Shown here: piece after piece, positions 25,196 through 35,260 of the stretch | How the letters are laid out: every line of letters starts with the position of its first letter | Position numbering within the stretch: the first letter of the stretch is position 1 | NCBI GenBank assembly: GCA_002392655.1 | Contig: DGHK01000050.1 | Span: forward strand, 69,277 to 133,276 | Direction of reading: 5' to 3' | Source of the DNA: Lachnospiraceae bacterium UBA3850 | Lineage (GTDB): Bacteria > Bacillota > Clostridia > Lachnospirales > Lachnospiraceae | DNA: 64,000 nt | Notes under the pieces: model-generated | Databases searched by the model: none | What the model was told of the DNA's origin: nothing | What the model saw: only the letters and a program-made list of their open reading frames with translations | Position numbers and translations under genes: made by a program

Positions 25196-25236
25196 GAAAG
25201 AACCCCGACGCCGTTTTAAGGTGTCGGGGTTCTTTG
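25196..25236. terminator. Bidirectional terminator between cysK and the double-glycine peptide gene
   Basis: AACCCCGACGCC (25201-25212) pairs with GGTGTCGGGGTT (25220-25231), extended by AAAG/CTTT; T-rich on the + strand and A-rich before it, so it can serve the converging genes on both strands. Confidence 0.9.
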
Positions 25237-25256
25237 TGTGCCCTCGCGGAGCCTGT

Positions 25257-25553
25257 TTATTTAACATGAACAGTTTCCATATGAGTCTGCGCTATATCCA
25301 TAGCAGCCTTGTCATTTAGATCACCTGATGTAGTGATTGCGGCCTTACAAATCGGGCAATTTCCATGCTGCACTATATAGCCTATACAGTAAAGCATAGC
25401 AAAGCCTGTACCAAAAGCTCTAATGATCTCGTCGGCTTCATCTGATCCACCGGTTACCGTTTCCAGCTCATTCATATCTAACTTGCTGGTTTCCTTAAGG
25501 TCTACTCCCCTCATTTTAGCTATCTTTTCCACATCAATACTCTTATCAATCAT
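25257..25553 (-). CDS. Double-glycine leader peptide precursor with a C2H2-like C-terminus
   Basis: 98 residues. Residues 1-36 look like a bacteriocin/Nif11-type leader ending LDMNELETVTGG (cleavage after Gly36), the motif recognised by peptidase-containing ABC exporters. The remaining 62 residues have a hydrophobic stretch (~46-61) with Cys56, then CPIC (Cys66, Cys69) and His91/His96, a C-x2-C...H-x4-H spacing that could bind zinc. Strong site TAAGGAGGATG before ATG 25553. No exporter, modifying enzyme or immunity gene is adjacent, so the processing machinery must be elsewhere. Could be a bacteriocin, a signalling peptide or a RiPP precursor. Confidence 0.7.
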   Translation of the reverse strand: MIDKSIDVEKIAKMRGVDLKETSKLDMNELETVTGGSDEADEIIRAFGTGFAMLYCIGYIVQHGNCPICKAAITTSGDLNDKAAMDIAQTHMETVHVK

Positions 25554-25672
25554 TTTTACATCCTCCTTATTTTTAAATGTTTTTTGCTACAAAAATATAT
25601 GTGATTTGTCTTTTGTTACTCACATTTTATAATATCATATGTCACAGAATTGTCATAGAGATAAAAATAATC

Positions 25673-25800
25673 TTGACTTTTATTTTTAAAGTTATATACT
25701 GGTATTTGTTAATAAAATAAACATCAAAAGGATGAAGCAAAGGCGCTTCGGAATACATAGGGATAGTGCCCCTATTGATTCCGAAGCGTCTTTTCATTTT
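25673..25800 (+). promoter_or_regulatory. pyrG promoter and ANTAR-type antiterminator/terminator leader
   Basis: TTGACT (25673-25678), 16-base spacer, TATACT (25695-25700). Hairpin GAAGC-[AAAGGC]-GCTTC (25734-25749; loop 25739-25744). Terminator stem GGCGCTTCGGAAT (25742-25754) with ATTCCGAAGCGTC (25778-25790), with a further inner hairpin ATAGGG/CCCTAT, then TTTTCATTTTT. A small hairpin CATC...GATG directly precedes and touches the hexaloop hairpin. Likely controls pyrG and, by read-through, carAB, glnA, the ANTAR gene and possibly pheA. Confidence 0.82.
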
Positions 25801-25861
25801 TATTACAAAGCGTAGTGAAACAGTATAGAAAACGATTAGCAAAAATGAAAGGGGAATCAAA

Positions 25862-27529
25862 ATGGCAAAGTTTATCTTCGTAACAGGTGGTGTAGTATCG
25901 GGACTGGGAAAGGGAATTACCGCAGCGTCTCTCGGACGCCTTTTGAAGGCTAGAGGCTTCAAGGTAGCGGCGCAGAAGCTGGATCCTTATATAAATGTTG
26001 ACCCCGGAACCATGAGTCCTTATCAGCATGGAGAGGTTTATGTTACAGAGGATGGAGCCGAGACGGATCTGGACCTGGGACATTATGAGAGATTTATAGA
26101 CGAGAATCTGAATAAGTATTCCAATCTTACCTCCGGTAAGGTTTATTGGAACGTCCTGAATAAGGAGCGTCAGGGAAAGTACCTGGGCTCAACGGTGCAG
26201 GTTATCCCGCATATCACAAATGAAATCAAGGACTTTGTTTACAGAGTCGGAAATGAATCAGATGCTGATATAGTCATCACCGAAATAGGTGGAACAATCG
26301 GTGATATGGAATCACAGCCGTTTATAGAGGCTGTTCGTCAGATATCTCTAGAGGTTGGAAAAGAGAACTCTCTTTTCATACACGTAACACTTGTTCCCTT
26401 CCTGCATGGTTCCGATGAACATAAGTCAAAGCCAACACAGCACTCTGTAAAGGAGCTTCAAGGAATGGGAGTTCGTCCGGACATAATCGTGCTCAGGTGC
26501 GATGAACCGCTGGAGCCAAATATATTTAAGAAGATATCCATGTTCTGTAACGTAAAGGAGGACTGCGTTATAGAGAACAGAACCCTTCCGAGTCTGTACG
26601 AGGCACCTCTTATGCTTGAGGATGCGGGGCTTGCGAATGTGGTCTGCCGGGAGCTGGGGCTCGAAGCAGGAGAGCCGGATCTGACCGAATGGAAAAAGCT
26701 GGTGGCAAATATCGAAAATATGCATAAGGAAATAACCATTGGTCTGGTTGGTAAGTATATCCAGCTACATGACGCATATCTATCAGTTGCAGAGGCTCTT
26801 CGTCATGCCGGCTACGGCTTTGGTGTGGATGTAAAAATCGAGTGGATCGATTCCGAAGAGATAGACCATTCAAATGTAGATATGAAGCTTCAGCATCTTC
26901 AGGGAATAATTGTTCCGGGTGGCTTCGGCGATAGAGGTGTAGAGGGAATGATCCTTGCTGCCCAGTTTGCACGAACACACAAGATTCCTTATTTTGGAAT
27001 ATGCCTCGGAATGCAGATAGCAGTTATTGAGTTTGCAAGAAACGTAGCAGGACTTAAGGATGCATGCTCGGGAGAATTCCACGATGCAACCGGCACCAAG
27101 GTTATCGACTTTATGCCGGGACAGTCTGACAGCGTAGATAAGGGTGGAACTCTGAGACTCGGAAGCTACCCTTGTGTAGTAACTAAGTCTACCATACTTG
27201 AAGAGTGTTATCTGTCCGAGCTGGATAATGCTGCGGAGGGTAGTGTCAGCACAGAGAAGACAGCAGATGGAAAGCTCCTTATTCATGAGAGACATCGTCA
27301 TAGATACGAATTCAATAATGATTATAAAGAAAAGTTGACCGGTGCAGGACTTGTTATCTCTGGCCAGTCACCTGATGGAAATCTGGTAGAGACGGTTGAG
27401 GTGTCAGACCATCCGTTCTTTGTTGGCGTGCAGTATCACCCTGAGTTTAAATCGCGTCCAAATCGTCCACATCCGGTCTTTAAAAAATTTATCGAAAGTG
27501 CTATAGTCTTTATGACGAAAAAAGCATAA
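25862..27529 (+). CDS. pyrG: CTP synthase
   Basis: Aminates UTP to CTP using glutamine. 555 residues. N-terminal synthetase domain (~1-270) with [14 protein letters not shown] (P-loop) and [21 protein letters not shown]-terminal class I glutaminase (~290-545) with nucleophile Cys381 in GICLGMQ and the His-x-Glu of HPEFKSRP. Preceded by GAAAGGGG. First gene of a run with carA, carB and glnA, all linked by glutamine amide nitrogen, behind the ANTAR-type leader. Confidence 0.97.
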   Translation: MAKFIFVTGGVVSGLGKGITAASLGRLLKARGFKVAAQKLDPYINVDPGTMSPYQHGEVYVTEDGAETDLDLGHYERFIDENLNKYSNLTSGKVYWNVLNKERQGKYLGSTVQVIPHITNEIKDFVYRVGNESDADIVITEIGGTIGDMESQPFIEAVRQISLEVGKENSLFIHVTLVPFLHGSDEHKSKPTQHSVKELQGMGVRPDIIVLRCDEPLEPNIFKKISMFCNVKEDCVIENRTLPSLYEAPLMLEDAGLANVVCRELGLEAGEPDLTEWKKLVANIENMHKEITIGLVGKYIQLHDAYLSVAEALRHAGYGFGVDVKIEWIDSEEIDHSNVDMKLQHLQGIIVPGGFGDRGVEGMILAAQFARTHKIPYFGICLGMQIAVIEFARNVAGLKDACSGEFHDATGTKVIDFMPGQSDSVDKGGTLRLGSYPCVVTKSTILEECYLSELDNAAEGSVSTEKTADGKLLIHERHRHRYEFNNDYKEKLTGAGLVISGQSPDGNLVETVEVSDHPFFVGVQYHPEFKSRPNRPHPVFKKFIESAIVFMTKKA

Positions 27530-27603
27530 GCATGAAGGGCACTGTTCAGACAAGGCTCGTGAATGCATATATCACATCATATTAAAAAGAATGGAAGTGC
27601 AAA

Positions 27604-28749
27604 ATGTCATCTTATAACAAAAAACTTATCTTAGAGGACGGGAGTGAGTACCTCGGCTATGGCTTCGGCGCAGACAAAGAAGCAGTGTGTGAGATAGTAT
27701 TTAACACATCAATGGTCGGCTATCAGGAAATCATTTCCGATCCATCCTACACGGATCAGGCAATCGTAATGTCCTATCCGCTCATCGGAAACTATGGAAT
27801 AACAGATGAGGACTTCGAGAGTAAAATGATTAATCTCGGAGCTCTTATTGTGCGAGAGGTAAATGAGTTTCCATCGAATTTCCGTTTCACGAGAACTCTT
27901 TCAGAACTCCTTGAGGACTCTGATGTTCCGGGAGTTTACGGAGTTGATACGAGAAAGCTTGTAAGAAGTATAAGAGATAACGGTTCGGGAAAGGTCCTCA
28001 TAACTGATATAAGTACCACGAAGGAAGAGGGACTTAAGAAGCTGAGAGAAACTGAACTTAGACGTGATGCGGTTGAGAGATGCAGCTGTAAGAAGAGATG
28101 GTATGCAAGAACCTCAAATCATAAGTTCAGTGTTGTTGCAATCGACTGCGGAATGAAGATGAATATCGTTAGAGAGCTTAATTCACACGGCTGCAACGTA
28201 ACAGTTGTTCCTTACAATACACCTGCAGAGGAAATCATGAAAATGAATCCTGATGGACTGTTCATTTCAAACGGTCCCGGAGATCCTGAGGATGTACCTG
28301 AGGTTATAGAGACACTTAAGACTCTTAAAGGAAAGCTTCCTATGTTTGGAATATGTCTCGGACATCAGCTGATAGCACTTGCTCACGGAGCAAAGACCTA
28401 CAAGCTTAAGTTCGGTCATCGTGGAGGAAATCATCCGGTTAAGGATCTGGCAACAGGAAAAATAGAAATAACAAGTCAGAATCACAGCTATGCGGTAGAT
28501 GATTCAACAGTTGAGGGAACAGGTCTTAAGGTGTCACACATTAACCTGCTTGATAATACTGTAGAGGGACTCTGTAATTATGATATGACTGAGGAGGCTG
28601 CAACAGAGCCGGCAGATGCTAAAGCTTTTGAACCAAGGATATTCTCTGTTCAGTATCATCCGGAGAGTGCGCCTGGACCACAGGACAGTACTTACCTGTT
28701 TGATAGATTTATCAGCAATATGCAGCTGAGTAAGGATAGTAAGAATTAG
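27604..28749 (+). CDS. carA: Carbamoyl-phosphate synthase small (glutaminase) subunit
   Basis: Releases ammonia from glutamine for CarB. 381 residues. N-terminal CarA domain (~1-150: LEDGSEYLGYGFGA, FNTSMVGYQEIISDPSY, NYGI), C-terminal class I glutaminase with Cys251 in GICLGHQ, and the His/Glu pair in QYHPESAPGP. 74 bases after pyrG without a terminator, so it is probably in the same transcript; 55 bases before carB. Feeds pyrimidine and arginine synthesis. Confidence 0.97.
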   Translation: MSSYNKKLILEDGSEYLGYGFGADKEAVCEIVFNTSMVGYQEIISDPSYTDQAIVMSYPLIGNYGITDEDFESKMINLGALIVREVNEFPSNFRFTRTLSELLEDSDVPGVYGVDTRKLVRSIRDNGSGKVLITDISTTKEEGLKKLRETELRRDAVERCSCKKRWYARTSNHKFSVVAIDCGMKMNIVRELNSHGCNVTVVPYNTPAEEIMKMNPDGLFISNGPGDPEDVPEVIETLKTLKGKLPMFGICLGHQLIALAHGAKTYKLKFGHRGGNHPVKDLATGKIEITSQNHSYAVDDSTVEGTGLKVSHINLLDNTVEGLCNYDMTEEAATEPADAKAFEPRIFSVQYHPESAPGPQDSTYLFDRFISNMQLSKDSKN

Positions 28750-28804
28750 TATATCTTGAAAAATGAGTTTAAATAAAAATCTGATTATATAAAAGGAAAA
28801 GAAG

Positions 28805-31800
28805 ATGCCAAAAAGAACTGATTTACACAAAATACTTGTTATCGGATCCGGTCCGATAGTTATCGGTCAGGCTGCGGAGTTTGACTATGCGGGTACACAG
28901 GCCTGTCTCGCGCTTAAAGAGGAGGGCTACGAGGTTGTCCTTGCAAACTCAAATCCTGCAACTATTATGACGGATACAATGATTGCCGATAAGGTTTATA
29001 TGGAACCGCTTACTCTTGAATATATGGCTCGTATCTGCCGTTTTGAGAGACCGGACGCAATCGTTCCGGGAATAGGTGGACAGACAGGACTTAACCTAGC
29101 GATGCAGCTGAATGATAAAGGCGTTCTCAAGGAGTGTGAGATAGAGCTTCTTGGAACAGACGCCGCAAGTATCAGATGCGCTGAGGATAGAGAGCAGTTT
29201 AAGGAGCTCTGTGAGAAGCTGGGTGAGCCGGTTGTTCCTTCAGAGATCACATATACAGTTGAGGAAGGACTGAAGGCTGCAGAGGATATAGGCTATCCTG
29301 TAATCCTGAGACCTGCATTTACCCTGGGAGGAACCGGTGGAGGATTTGCAAATAATCCTGAAGAGATGGCCGAGATGATGAAGAACGCACTTGCTCTTTC
29401 TCCGGTACATCAGGTTCTTGTTGAGAAGAGTATCAAGGGCTATAAAGAGATAGAATACGAAGTAATGAGAGACGCGAACGATACAGCTCTCGTTGTCTGT
29501 AACATGGAGAACCTTGACCCTGTAGGAATCCATACAGGTGATTCGATAGTTGTTGCTCCTAGCCAGACACTTACAAATAAGGAGTATCATATGCTCCGTG
29601 ACAGTGCGCTCAGAATTATCAGAGCACTTGGCGTAGAGGGTGGCTGTAACTGTCAGTTCGCACTTGATCCGGAGTCCTTTAACTACTATGTAATAGAAGT
29701 AAATCCTCGTGTATCCAGATCATCAGCACTTGCTTCAAAGGCAAGCGGATATCCGATCGCACGAGTTTCTGCAAAAATTGCTGTCGGAATGAATCTTGAT
29801 GAGATACATCTTGCCAACACACCTGCATGCTTCGAGCCGACACTTGATTATGTCGTAACCAAGATGCCAAGATTCCCGTTTGATAAGTTCACTCTTGCTT
29901 CAAATGTACTTTCCACGCAGATGAAAGCAACAGGTGAAACAATGAGCGTCGGTCGTACTGCAGAGGAAAGTCTGCTGAAGGCTATCAGGTCTCTTGAGGA
30001 TGGAAAGAATCATATACATCTTGCAAAGTTTGATGTGAAGAATCTCTCTGACAAGACGGATGAGAAGGAAGCAAAGGATGAGGCTATTGAAAAGCTTCTT
30101 ACTTATATAGAGGATGGAACGGATGATCGTATCTATGCACTTTCACAGCTGATATGGCTGGGAGTGGATCTTCAGGTTATCTATAATAAGACCGGAATTG
30201 ATATGTTCTTCCTTGATAAGATAAAGAACATAGTTGACTTCGAGAAGAAGATAGAAGCGAAGGCTAAGGAAAAGACGGATGATAAGTCTCTGGGAGATGT
30301 TCTGGACAGAGACATCGTTTACGAAGCAAAGAAGATGGGCTTCTCTGATTCTTACATCGCAGAGCTTGCAGGTGTAACTGAGGACGAGGTTTGGGAGCTT
30401 CGTAAGAGCTATGATATAAAGCCTGTATACAAAATGATCGATACCTGTGCCAGTGAGTTTGAAAGCTATGTTCCTTACTTCTATTCAACCTATGAGGAAG
30501 AGAATGAGTCCATAGTATCAGACAAGAAGAAGGTTATCGTTCTCGGTTCAGGTCCTATCAGAATCGGACAGGGTGTTGAGTTTGATTATTCAACAGTTCA
30601 TGCCGTAAGAACAATCCACGACTTGGGCTATGAGGCAATCGTTATTAACAATAACCCTGAGACAGTTTCTACTGATTACACAACAGCAGATAAGCTCTAT
30701 TTCGAGCCACTGACTGTTGAAGATATAATGAATATAATCGAGCTCGAGAAGCCTGAGGGTGTCATCACATCTCTTGGCGGTCAGACTGCTGTAAACCTTG
30801 CGGAGCCACTTGAGAAGAAGGGTGTGAAGATTATCGGAACCAGCTGTGAGGCTATCTTCAGAGCTGAGGACCGTGATGCATTTGAAAGCGTTATTGAATC
30901 TCTGGATATACCTCATCCGAAGGGTGTTGCCGTTACTGATATCGAGAGCGGAGTGGCAGCAGCTGAGAAGATCGGATATCCGGTACTTGTTCGTCCGAGC
31001 TTTGTACTTGGTGGTCGTGCGATGGAGATTGTTGCAAATGAAGAGATGCTCCGTCATTATCTGAAGACTGCCGTTGAGGTTGATGAGGACAGACCTGTTC
31101 TTGTTGATAAGTACATAGTCGGTAAAGAGGTTGAGGTGGATGCTGTCTGTGACGGAACAGACGTATTCCTTCCGGGAATTATGGAGCTGGTTGAGAGAAC
31201 CGGTGTGCATTCGGGAGACAGTACCAGCGTTTATCCTCCTTATTCTATTTCGGAAAAGGTTAAGGATACTATTGCTGATTATACAAAGAAGCTTGGAATC
31301 GGAATCGGTATAGTCGGACTTTTCAACATACAGTTTATCGTTGATAAGAATGATGATGTTTATATCATTGAGGTTAATCCTCGTGGATCAAGAAGTGTTC
31401 CTTTCCTTTCAAAATCAACAGGCTACAGTCTTGTTGATATAGCTACAAAGGTCATGCTCGGACACAGCCTTAAGGAGCAGGAATATGTTGGAGTAGCACC
31501 TGAGGGCGGACTTAAGGTGATCGCTGCAGAGGCTGCTGCTGAAAAGATGAGCTCGGTTGAAAAGAAAAATGTAAGGAAATGGTATGTTAAAACTCCTGCA
31601 TTTTCATTTGCAAAGCTGAATGGTATGGATCCGTATCTTTCACCTGAGATGAAGTCTACAGGTGAGGCAATCGGTTACGACAGAAGTCTTAAGAGAGCAT
31701 TTTATAAGGCACTTCAGGCATCCGGAATCAAGATGAAGGAGTACGGAACCGTAATGGTTACTCTTGCCGATGAGGATAAGGAGGAAGCACTTCCGCTTGT

Positions 31801-32119
31801 AAGACGTTTCTACGAGCTTGGCTTTAACATAGAAGCAACTGTCGGAACCGGAGAGTTCCTCAAGGAGCATGGAATCAGAACACGTATCAGAGGAAAGCTC
31901 AGCGACGGAAGCGACGAGGTCCTTCGTTCAATCGAGGCCGGCTACGTAAGCTACATCATAAATACAAGAGCGATACTTTCAGGTATCCATTATCAGGACG
32001 GTGCGGAGATAAGAAGGTGTGCGATCATGAACGGAGTTACGATCTTCACATCGCTTGATACCGTCAGGATACTGCTGGATGTACTTGAGGATATTACGCC
32101 TCGTATATCGACGATATAA
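28805..32119 (+). CDS. carB: Carbamoyl-phosphate synthase large subunit
   Basis: 1104 residues, slightly longer than the usual ~1070. Two homologous synthetase halves, each with a pre-ATP-grasp Rossmann part ([18 protein letters not shown] at ~14; [17 protein letters not shown] at ~578) and an ATP-grasp domain ([31 protein letters not shown]). Oligomerisation domain between them (~400-560, with a charged insert around [12 protein letters not shown]). C-terminal MGS-like allosteric domain (~950-1100). Co-oriented with carA. Makes carbamoyl phosphate from bicarbonate, ATP and glutamine nitrogen. Confidence 0.97.
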   Translation: MPKRTDLHKILVIGSGPIVIGQAAEFDYAGTQACLALKEEGYEVVLANSNPATIMTDTMIADKVYMEPLTLEYMARICRFERPDAIVPGIGGQTGLNLAMQLNDKGVLKECEIELLGTDAASIRCAEDREQFKELCEKLGEPVVPSEITYTVEEGLKAAEDIGYPVILRPAFTLGGTGGGFANNPEEMAEMMKNALALSPVHQVLVEKSIKGYKEIEYEVMRDANDTALVVCNMENLDPVGIHTGDSIVVAPSQTLTNKEYHMLRDSALRIIRALGVEGGCNCQFALDPESFNYYVIEVNPRVSRSSALASKASGYPIARVSAKIAVGMNLDEIHLANTPACFEPTLDYVVTKMPRFPFDKFTLASNVLSTQMKATGETMSVGRTAEESLLKAIRSLEDGKNHIHLAKFDVKNLSDKTDEKEAKDEAIEKLLTYIEDGTDDRIYALSQLIWLGVDLQVIYNKTGIDMFFLDKIKNIVDFEKKIEAKAKEKTDDKSLGDVLDRDIVYEAKKMGFSDSYIAELAGVTEDEVWELRKSYDIKPVYKMIDTCASEFESYVPYFYSTYEEENESIVSDKKKVIVLGSGPIRIGQGVEFDYSTVHAVRTIHDLGYEAIVINNNPETVSTDYTTADKLYFEPLTVEDIMNIIELEKPEGVITSLGGQTAVNLAEPLEKKGVKIIGTSCEAIFRAEDRDAFESVIESLDIPHPKGVAVTDIESGVAAAEKIGYPVLVRPSFVLGGRAMEIVANEEMLRHYLKTAVEVDEDRPVLVDKYIVGKEVEVDAVCDGTDVFLPGIMELVERTGVHSGDSTSVYPPYSISEKVKDTIADYTKKLGIGIGIVGLFNIQFIVDKNDDVYIIEVNPRGSRSVPFLSKSTGYSLVDIATKVMLGHSLKEQEYVGVAPEGGLKVIAAEAAAEKMSSVEKKNVRKWYVKTPAFSFAKLNGMDPYLSPEMKSTGEAIGYDRSLKRAFYKALQASGIKMKEYGTVMVTLADEDKEEALPLVRRFYELGFNIEATVGTGEFLKEHGIRTRIRGKLSDGSDEVLRSIEAGYVSYIINTRAILSGIHYQDGAEIRRCAIMNGVTIFTSLDTVRILLDVLEDITPRISTI

Positions 32120-32136
32120 AATAGAAAGGATTTACT

Positions 32137-33309
32137 ATGAAGTATACGGAAGAGGAGATAATGGAATATATCGAGGAGGAAGACGCTAAGTTTATCCGAC
32201 TCGCCTTCAGAGATGCATTTGGCGCTCAGAAGAACATTTCGGTAATGCCAAGCGAGATACATAAGGCATTTAAGTCAGGTATTCCGATCAACGCAAAGGT
32301 AATAATGGGCTTCGAAGGAAGCGAGGATGCGTGTCTTTATCTGAAACCGGATCCTTCGACTCTTTCTGTGCTTCCGTGGAGACCTGATTCGGGAAGGGTT
32401 CTCAGAATGTTCTGCGATGTCTGCAAGGAGGATGGAACTCCTTTTGAGGCTGACACCAGAAATATCCTCAAGGACGCAGTGAAGGCTGCTGAGGAAGCGG
32501 GCGTGGAATTCAAGTTTGGCTCTGAGATGGAGTTTTATCTCTTCAAGACTGACGACGAAGCAAAGCCTACGAAGATTCCTTATGATGAAGCGGGATATAT
32601 GGATATTGCGCCGCTTGACAGGGGCGAAAATATACGTAGAGAGATATGTCTTACTATAGAGGAAATGGGCCTTACACCGGAACGCTCTCATCATGAGAGA
32701 GGACCGGGACAAAACGAGATAGACTTCCACTATGGCAAGCCTCTCAAGGCAGCAGACCAGATGAGTACATTTAAAATGGTTGTTGCTACGGTAGCGGACA
32801 GAAACGGTCTTTATGCTGATTTTTCTCCGATGCCGCTTTCTGATAAGCCGGGAAATGGATATCATATCAATATTTTTGTTGAGGGTAAGGATGGCGAGGA
32901 TGTTATCAAGCAGGCCGCAGCAGGTATACTTTCGAAGATAAAGGATATTACGATTTTCCTCAATCCTACTGATGCTTCGTACACACGTCTTGGAAACTGC
33001 ACTGCACCGGACAAGATCAACTGGTCCAGAAGCAGCGGTTCTGAGCTGATGCATATAGATGATATAAATGGAAGGACCAGGGTTGAGCTTCGCTCACCGG
33101 ATGCGCACAGCAATCCATATCTTGTTTATGCACTGCTTATTTACGCAGGTCTTTACGGAATCGAGAATAAGCTCAGTCTTCCTGATGAGATGTCAGGTGA
33201 TGAAGTGATGCTTCCAAAGTCTAGGAAGGAAGCGATAAAGGCTGCGGAGAAGAGTGAATTCCTAACGGGAATTCTCCCGCAGACTCTTATTGACAAGTAT
33301 ACCTCCTGA
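32137..33309 (+). CDS. glnA: Compact type I glutamine synthetase
   Basis: 390 residues, shorter than usual GSI (~440-470). Beta-grasp N-domain (~15-105), then the catalytic part: GSEMEFYLF (metal ligands), HHERGPGQNEIDF, and GNGYHINIF where most GSI have GSGMHxH; later RSSGSELMHIDD, RVELRSPDAHSNPYL. The C-terminus stops soon after the RSPD region, so the terminal helices of GSI are missing. It is 17 bases after carB and is followed by the ANTAR regulator gene. In clostridia a GSI next to an ANTAR antiterminator is a known arrangement; here GSI may assimilate ammonia or act as a glutamine sensor. The main biosynthetic enzyme could be GSIII at 614. Confidence 0.85.
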   Translation: MKYTEEEIMEYIEEEDAKFIRLAFRDAFGAQKNISVMPSEIHKAFKSGIPINAKVIMGFEGSEDACLYLKPDPSTLSVLPWRPDSGRVLRMFCDVCKEDGTPFEADTRNILKDAVKAAEEAGVEFKFGSEMEFYLFKTDDEAKPTKIPYDEAGYMDIAPLDRGENIRREICLTIEEMGLTPERSHHERGPGQNEIDFHYGKPLKAADQMSTFKMVVATVADRNGLYADFSPMPLSDKPGNGYHINIFVEGKDGEDVIKQAAAGILSKIKDITIFLNPTDASYTRLGNCTAPDKINWSRSSGSELMHIDDINGRTRVELRSPDAHSNPYLVYALLIYAGLYGIENKLSLPDEMSGDEVMLPKSRKEAIKAAEKSEFLTGILPQTLIDKYTS

Positions 33310-33462
33310 TAACTTCGATTCTTGAAAAGTGATTTTTCTGAAAAGTTATTTTTTTGCAAAGTTTGTTTTCTGAAAAATGCTTTTTGTGATCAGGGTTCCT
33401 CTTGTTATTTGATGTGAAGTGACTTGCTTTTACATCATCGGTTTTTATGTTAGTAGTACAAA

Positions 33463-34038
33463 ATGAAAGATAGATCGGTAAACAGATACTCAGTTCTGAT
33501 AGTATCGTCCTCTGAACAATTCAATATGGTTGTGAAAAAGGTTCTGCCGGACAGACGCTTTAATGTGATTGAGGTGAGAAAGAGCGCTTCCGCCGCAAGG
33601 CGCGAGCTCCTTGTCAGGGAATATGATATAGTTATCATAAATGCACCGCTTCAGGATGGTATGGGAACCGATTTTGTTATGGACCTCGTCGAGAAGAATA
33701 GTGCCGGGGTTCTTTTTGCTGTTCCGAGCGAGCTTTATTGCAGTGCGAACGATCATCTGATAGAATATGGAGTGCTTACTGTTTCAAAACCTGTAAAGAC
33801 AGAAGAACTCGAACGAAATATCAAGCTTCTTGTTGCTATGAACGACAGGCTGGATAGACTTAAGAAAAAACTTGTCAGCGTGAATGAGAAGCTGGATGAA
33901 CTGAGGCTTGTAAGTCGCGCGAAGCTGATTCTTGTTGAAAAGGGTATGAGTGAGAAGGACGCCCATGAGCATATAATCAGAGAGGCGATGAATCGTGGTC
34001 TCACGAAGAAGCAGGTAGCAGAGGAGATAGTTGAGTAA
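33463..34038 (+). CDS. ANTAR-domain RNA-binding antiterminator with a degenerate receiver
   Basis: 191 residues. N-terminal receiver-like domain (~1-118) that lacks the acidic pocket: VSSSE where VDDxE is usual, and IVIINAPLQDG with Asn in place of the phosphoacceptor Asp; the late Lys is kept (VSKPVK). A coiled coil (~122-147) leads into the three-helix ANTAR domain (~148-190: AKLILVEKGMSEKDAHEHIIREAMNRGLTKKQVAEEIV). Known: ANTAR domains bind paired A1/G4 hexaloop hairpins and prevent termination (AmiR, NasR, EutV). Five such elements occur in this window. No kinase partner is adjacent, fitting control by a bound protein rather than phosphorylation. Start uncertain: no strong ribosome site precedes ATG 33463. 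Confidence 0.9.
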   Translation: MKDRSVNRYSVLIVSSSEQFNMVVKKVLPDRRFNVIEVRKSASAARRELLVREYDIVIINAPLQDGMGTDFVMDLVEKNSAGVLFAVPSELYCSANDHLIEYGVLTVSKPVKTEELERNIKLLVAMNDRLDRLKKKLVSVNEKLDELRLVSRAKLILVEKGMSEKDAHEHIIREAMNRGLTKKQVAEEIVE

Positions 34039-34117
34039 TATTTCGAAAAAAGTAGAAAATACAAAGTAAGATGCGAAGTTTAGCATAAGCTTGAAAAGAA
34101 AGAATTAGGAGAATTTG

Positions 34118-35212
34118 ATGGAAGATCTGAAAGCGCTCAGAGGCGAGATAGAAAACATAGATAAGCAGATGGCTGCTCTTTTTGAACAGAGAATGCAGTG
34201 TGCCGGAAAAATCGCCGATTATAAAAGTGAAAATGGAATGCCGATTCTTGATGAGGGAAGAGAACAGAAGCTTATCAAAAAGAACGAGGCTTATATAAAT
34301 GAGGAGCTTTTCAAACCATTTTACAGGCAGTTTATGTATTCTATGCTGGATATATCAAAGCAGTATCAGCATACGATAGTTGAAAAAATGAGAGTCGCTT
34401 ACTCCGGAATAGAAGGTGCATTTGCAAACATTGCTGCAAAGAAGCTCTTTCCTGATGGTGAGCTTGTTTCCTTCAGCAGCTTCAAGAAGGCTTATAAAGC
34501 AGTAACTCTTGGCAAATGTGATGTAGCCGTAATGCCTATCGAGAATAGTGCGGCAGGCGAGGTCGGACAGGTGCTTGATCTTATGTTTGAAGGCGACCTT
34601 TACGTAAATGGCCTTTATCCGCTTCGTATATCACAGAATCTGCTCGGTGTTGAGGGCAGTCACCTGTCGGAAATAAAGAGAGTAATCAGTCATCCTCAGG
34701 CTCTTCAGCAGTGTTCTGATTATATATCTGAGCATGGCTTTGAGGTTACTGAGTCTGCAAATACTTCTATAGCAGCAAAGCAGGTTGCGGACATGGGTGA
34801 CAAGACCATCGCTGCTATCGCAAGCAAGGAAACTGCTGGTCTTTATGGCCTTAAGCTTTTGGATCATGATATAAATGAGGATATTCAGAATACTACAATG
34901 TTTGCAGTGGTATCCAGAAATAGAGAAGAGATCATCAATAACGGCTCAGGTGCTACAGTTATTCTGATGTTCTCTGTAAAGAATGAGGCGGGAACACTTG
35001 CCGATGCCATTGGTGTCATAGGTAAGCATGGCTTCAGTATGAATGCACTTAGAAGCAGACCACTTAAGTCATCACCTTGGCAGTATTACTTCTATGCAGA
35101 AATAGATGGCAGACATGCATTTGACAGGATAGATTCTATGCTGGATGAGATGTCCAAGTATTGCGAAACACTCAAGGTACTTGGAGCATCGAAGGAGAAT
35201 GCTGAATTATAA
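34118..35212 (+). CDS. pheA: Bifunctional chorismate mutase / prephenate dehydratase
   Basis: Phenylalanine branch enzyme. 364 residues from ATG 34118 (behind TTAGGAG; a TTG three bases earlier is possible). AroQ chorismate mutase ~1-85 (LRGEIENIDKQMAALFEQRMQCAGKIADYK), prephenate dehydratase ~92-275 (YSGIEGAFANIAAKKLF, MPIENSAAGEV, NTTMFAVVSR), ACT domain ~285-360 with LRSRPLK in place of the usual ESRP phenylalanine-binding motif, so feedback control may be altered. 79 bases after the ANTAR gene; possibly on the same transcript. Confidence 0.94.
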   Translation: MEDLKALRGEIENIDKQMAALFEQRMQCAGKIADYKSENGMPILDEGREQKLIKKNEAYINEELFKPFYRQFMYSMLDISKQYQHTIVEKMRVAYSGIEGAFANIAAKKLFPDGELVSFSSFKKAYKAVTLGKCDVAVMPIENSAAGEVGQVLDLMFEGDLYVNGLYPLRISQNLLGVEGSHLSEIKRVISHPQALQQCSDYISEHGFEVTESANTSIAAKQVADMGDKTIAAIASKETAGLYGLKLLDHDINEDIQNTTMFAVVSRNREEIINNGSGATVILMFSVKNEAGTLADAIGVIGKHGFSMNALRSRPLKSSPWQYYFYAEIDGRHAFDRIDSMLDEMSKYCETLKVLGASKENAEL

Positions 35213-35260
35213 TATACTATGCTTTAAATCTTAAAGCATTATCAGATAAGGAGTTTTCAG

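Noticed and set aside
27530-27604. A sixth ANTAR element before carA
   Set aside because: No hexaloop hairpin or terminator in the 74-base gap; carAB are probably read through from pyrG.
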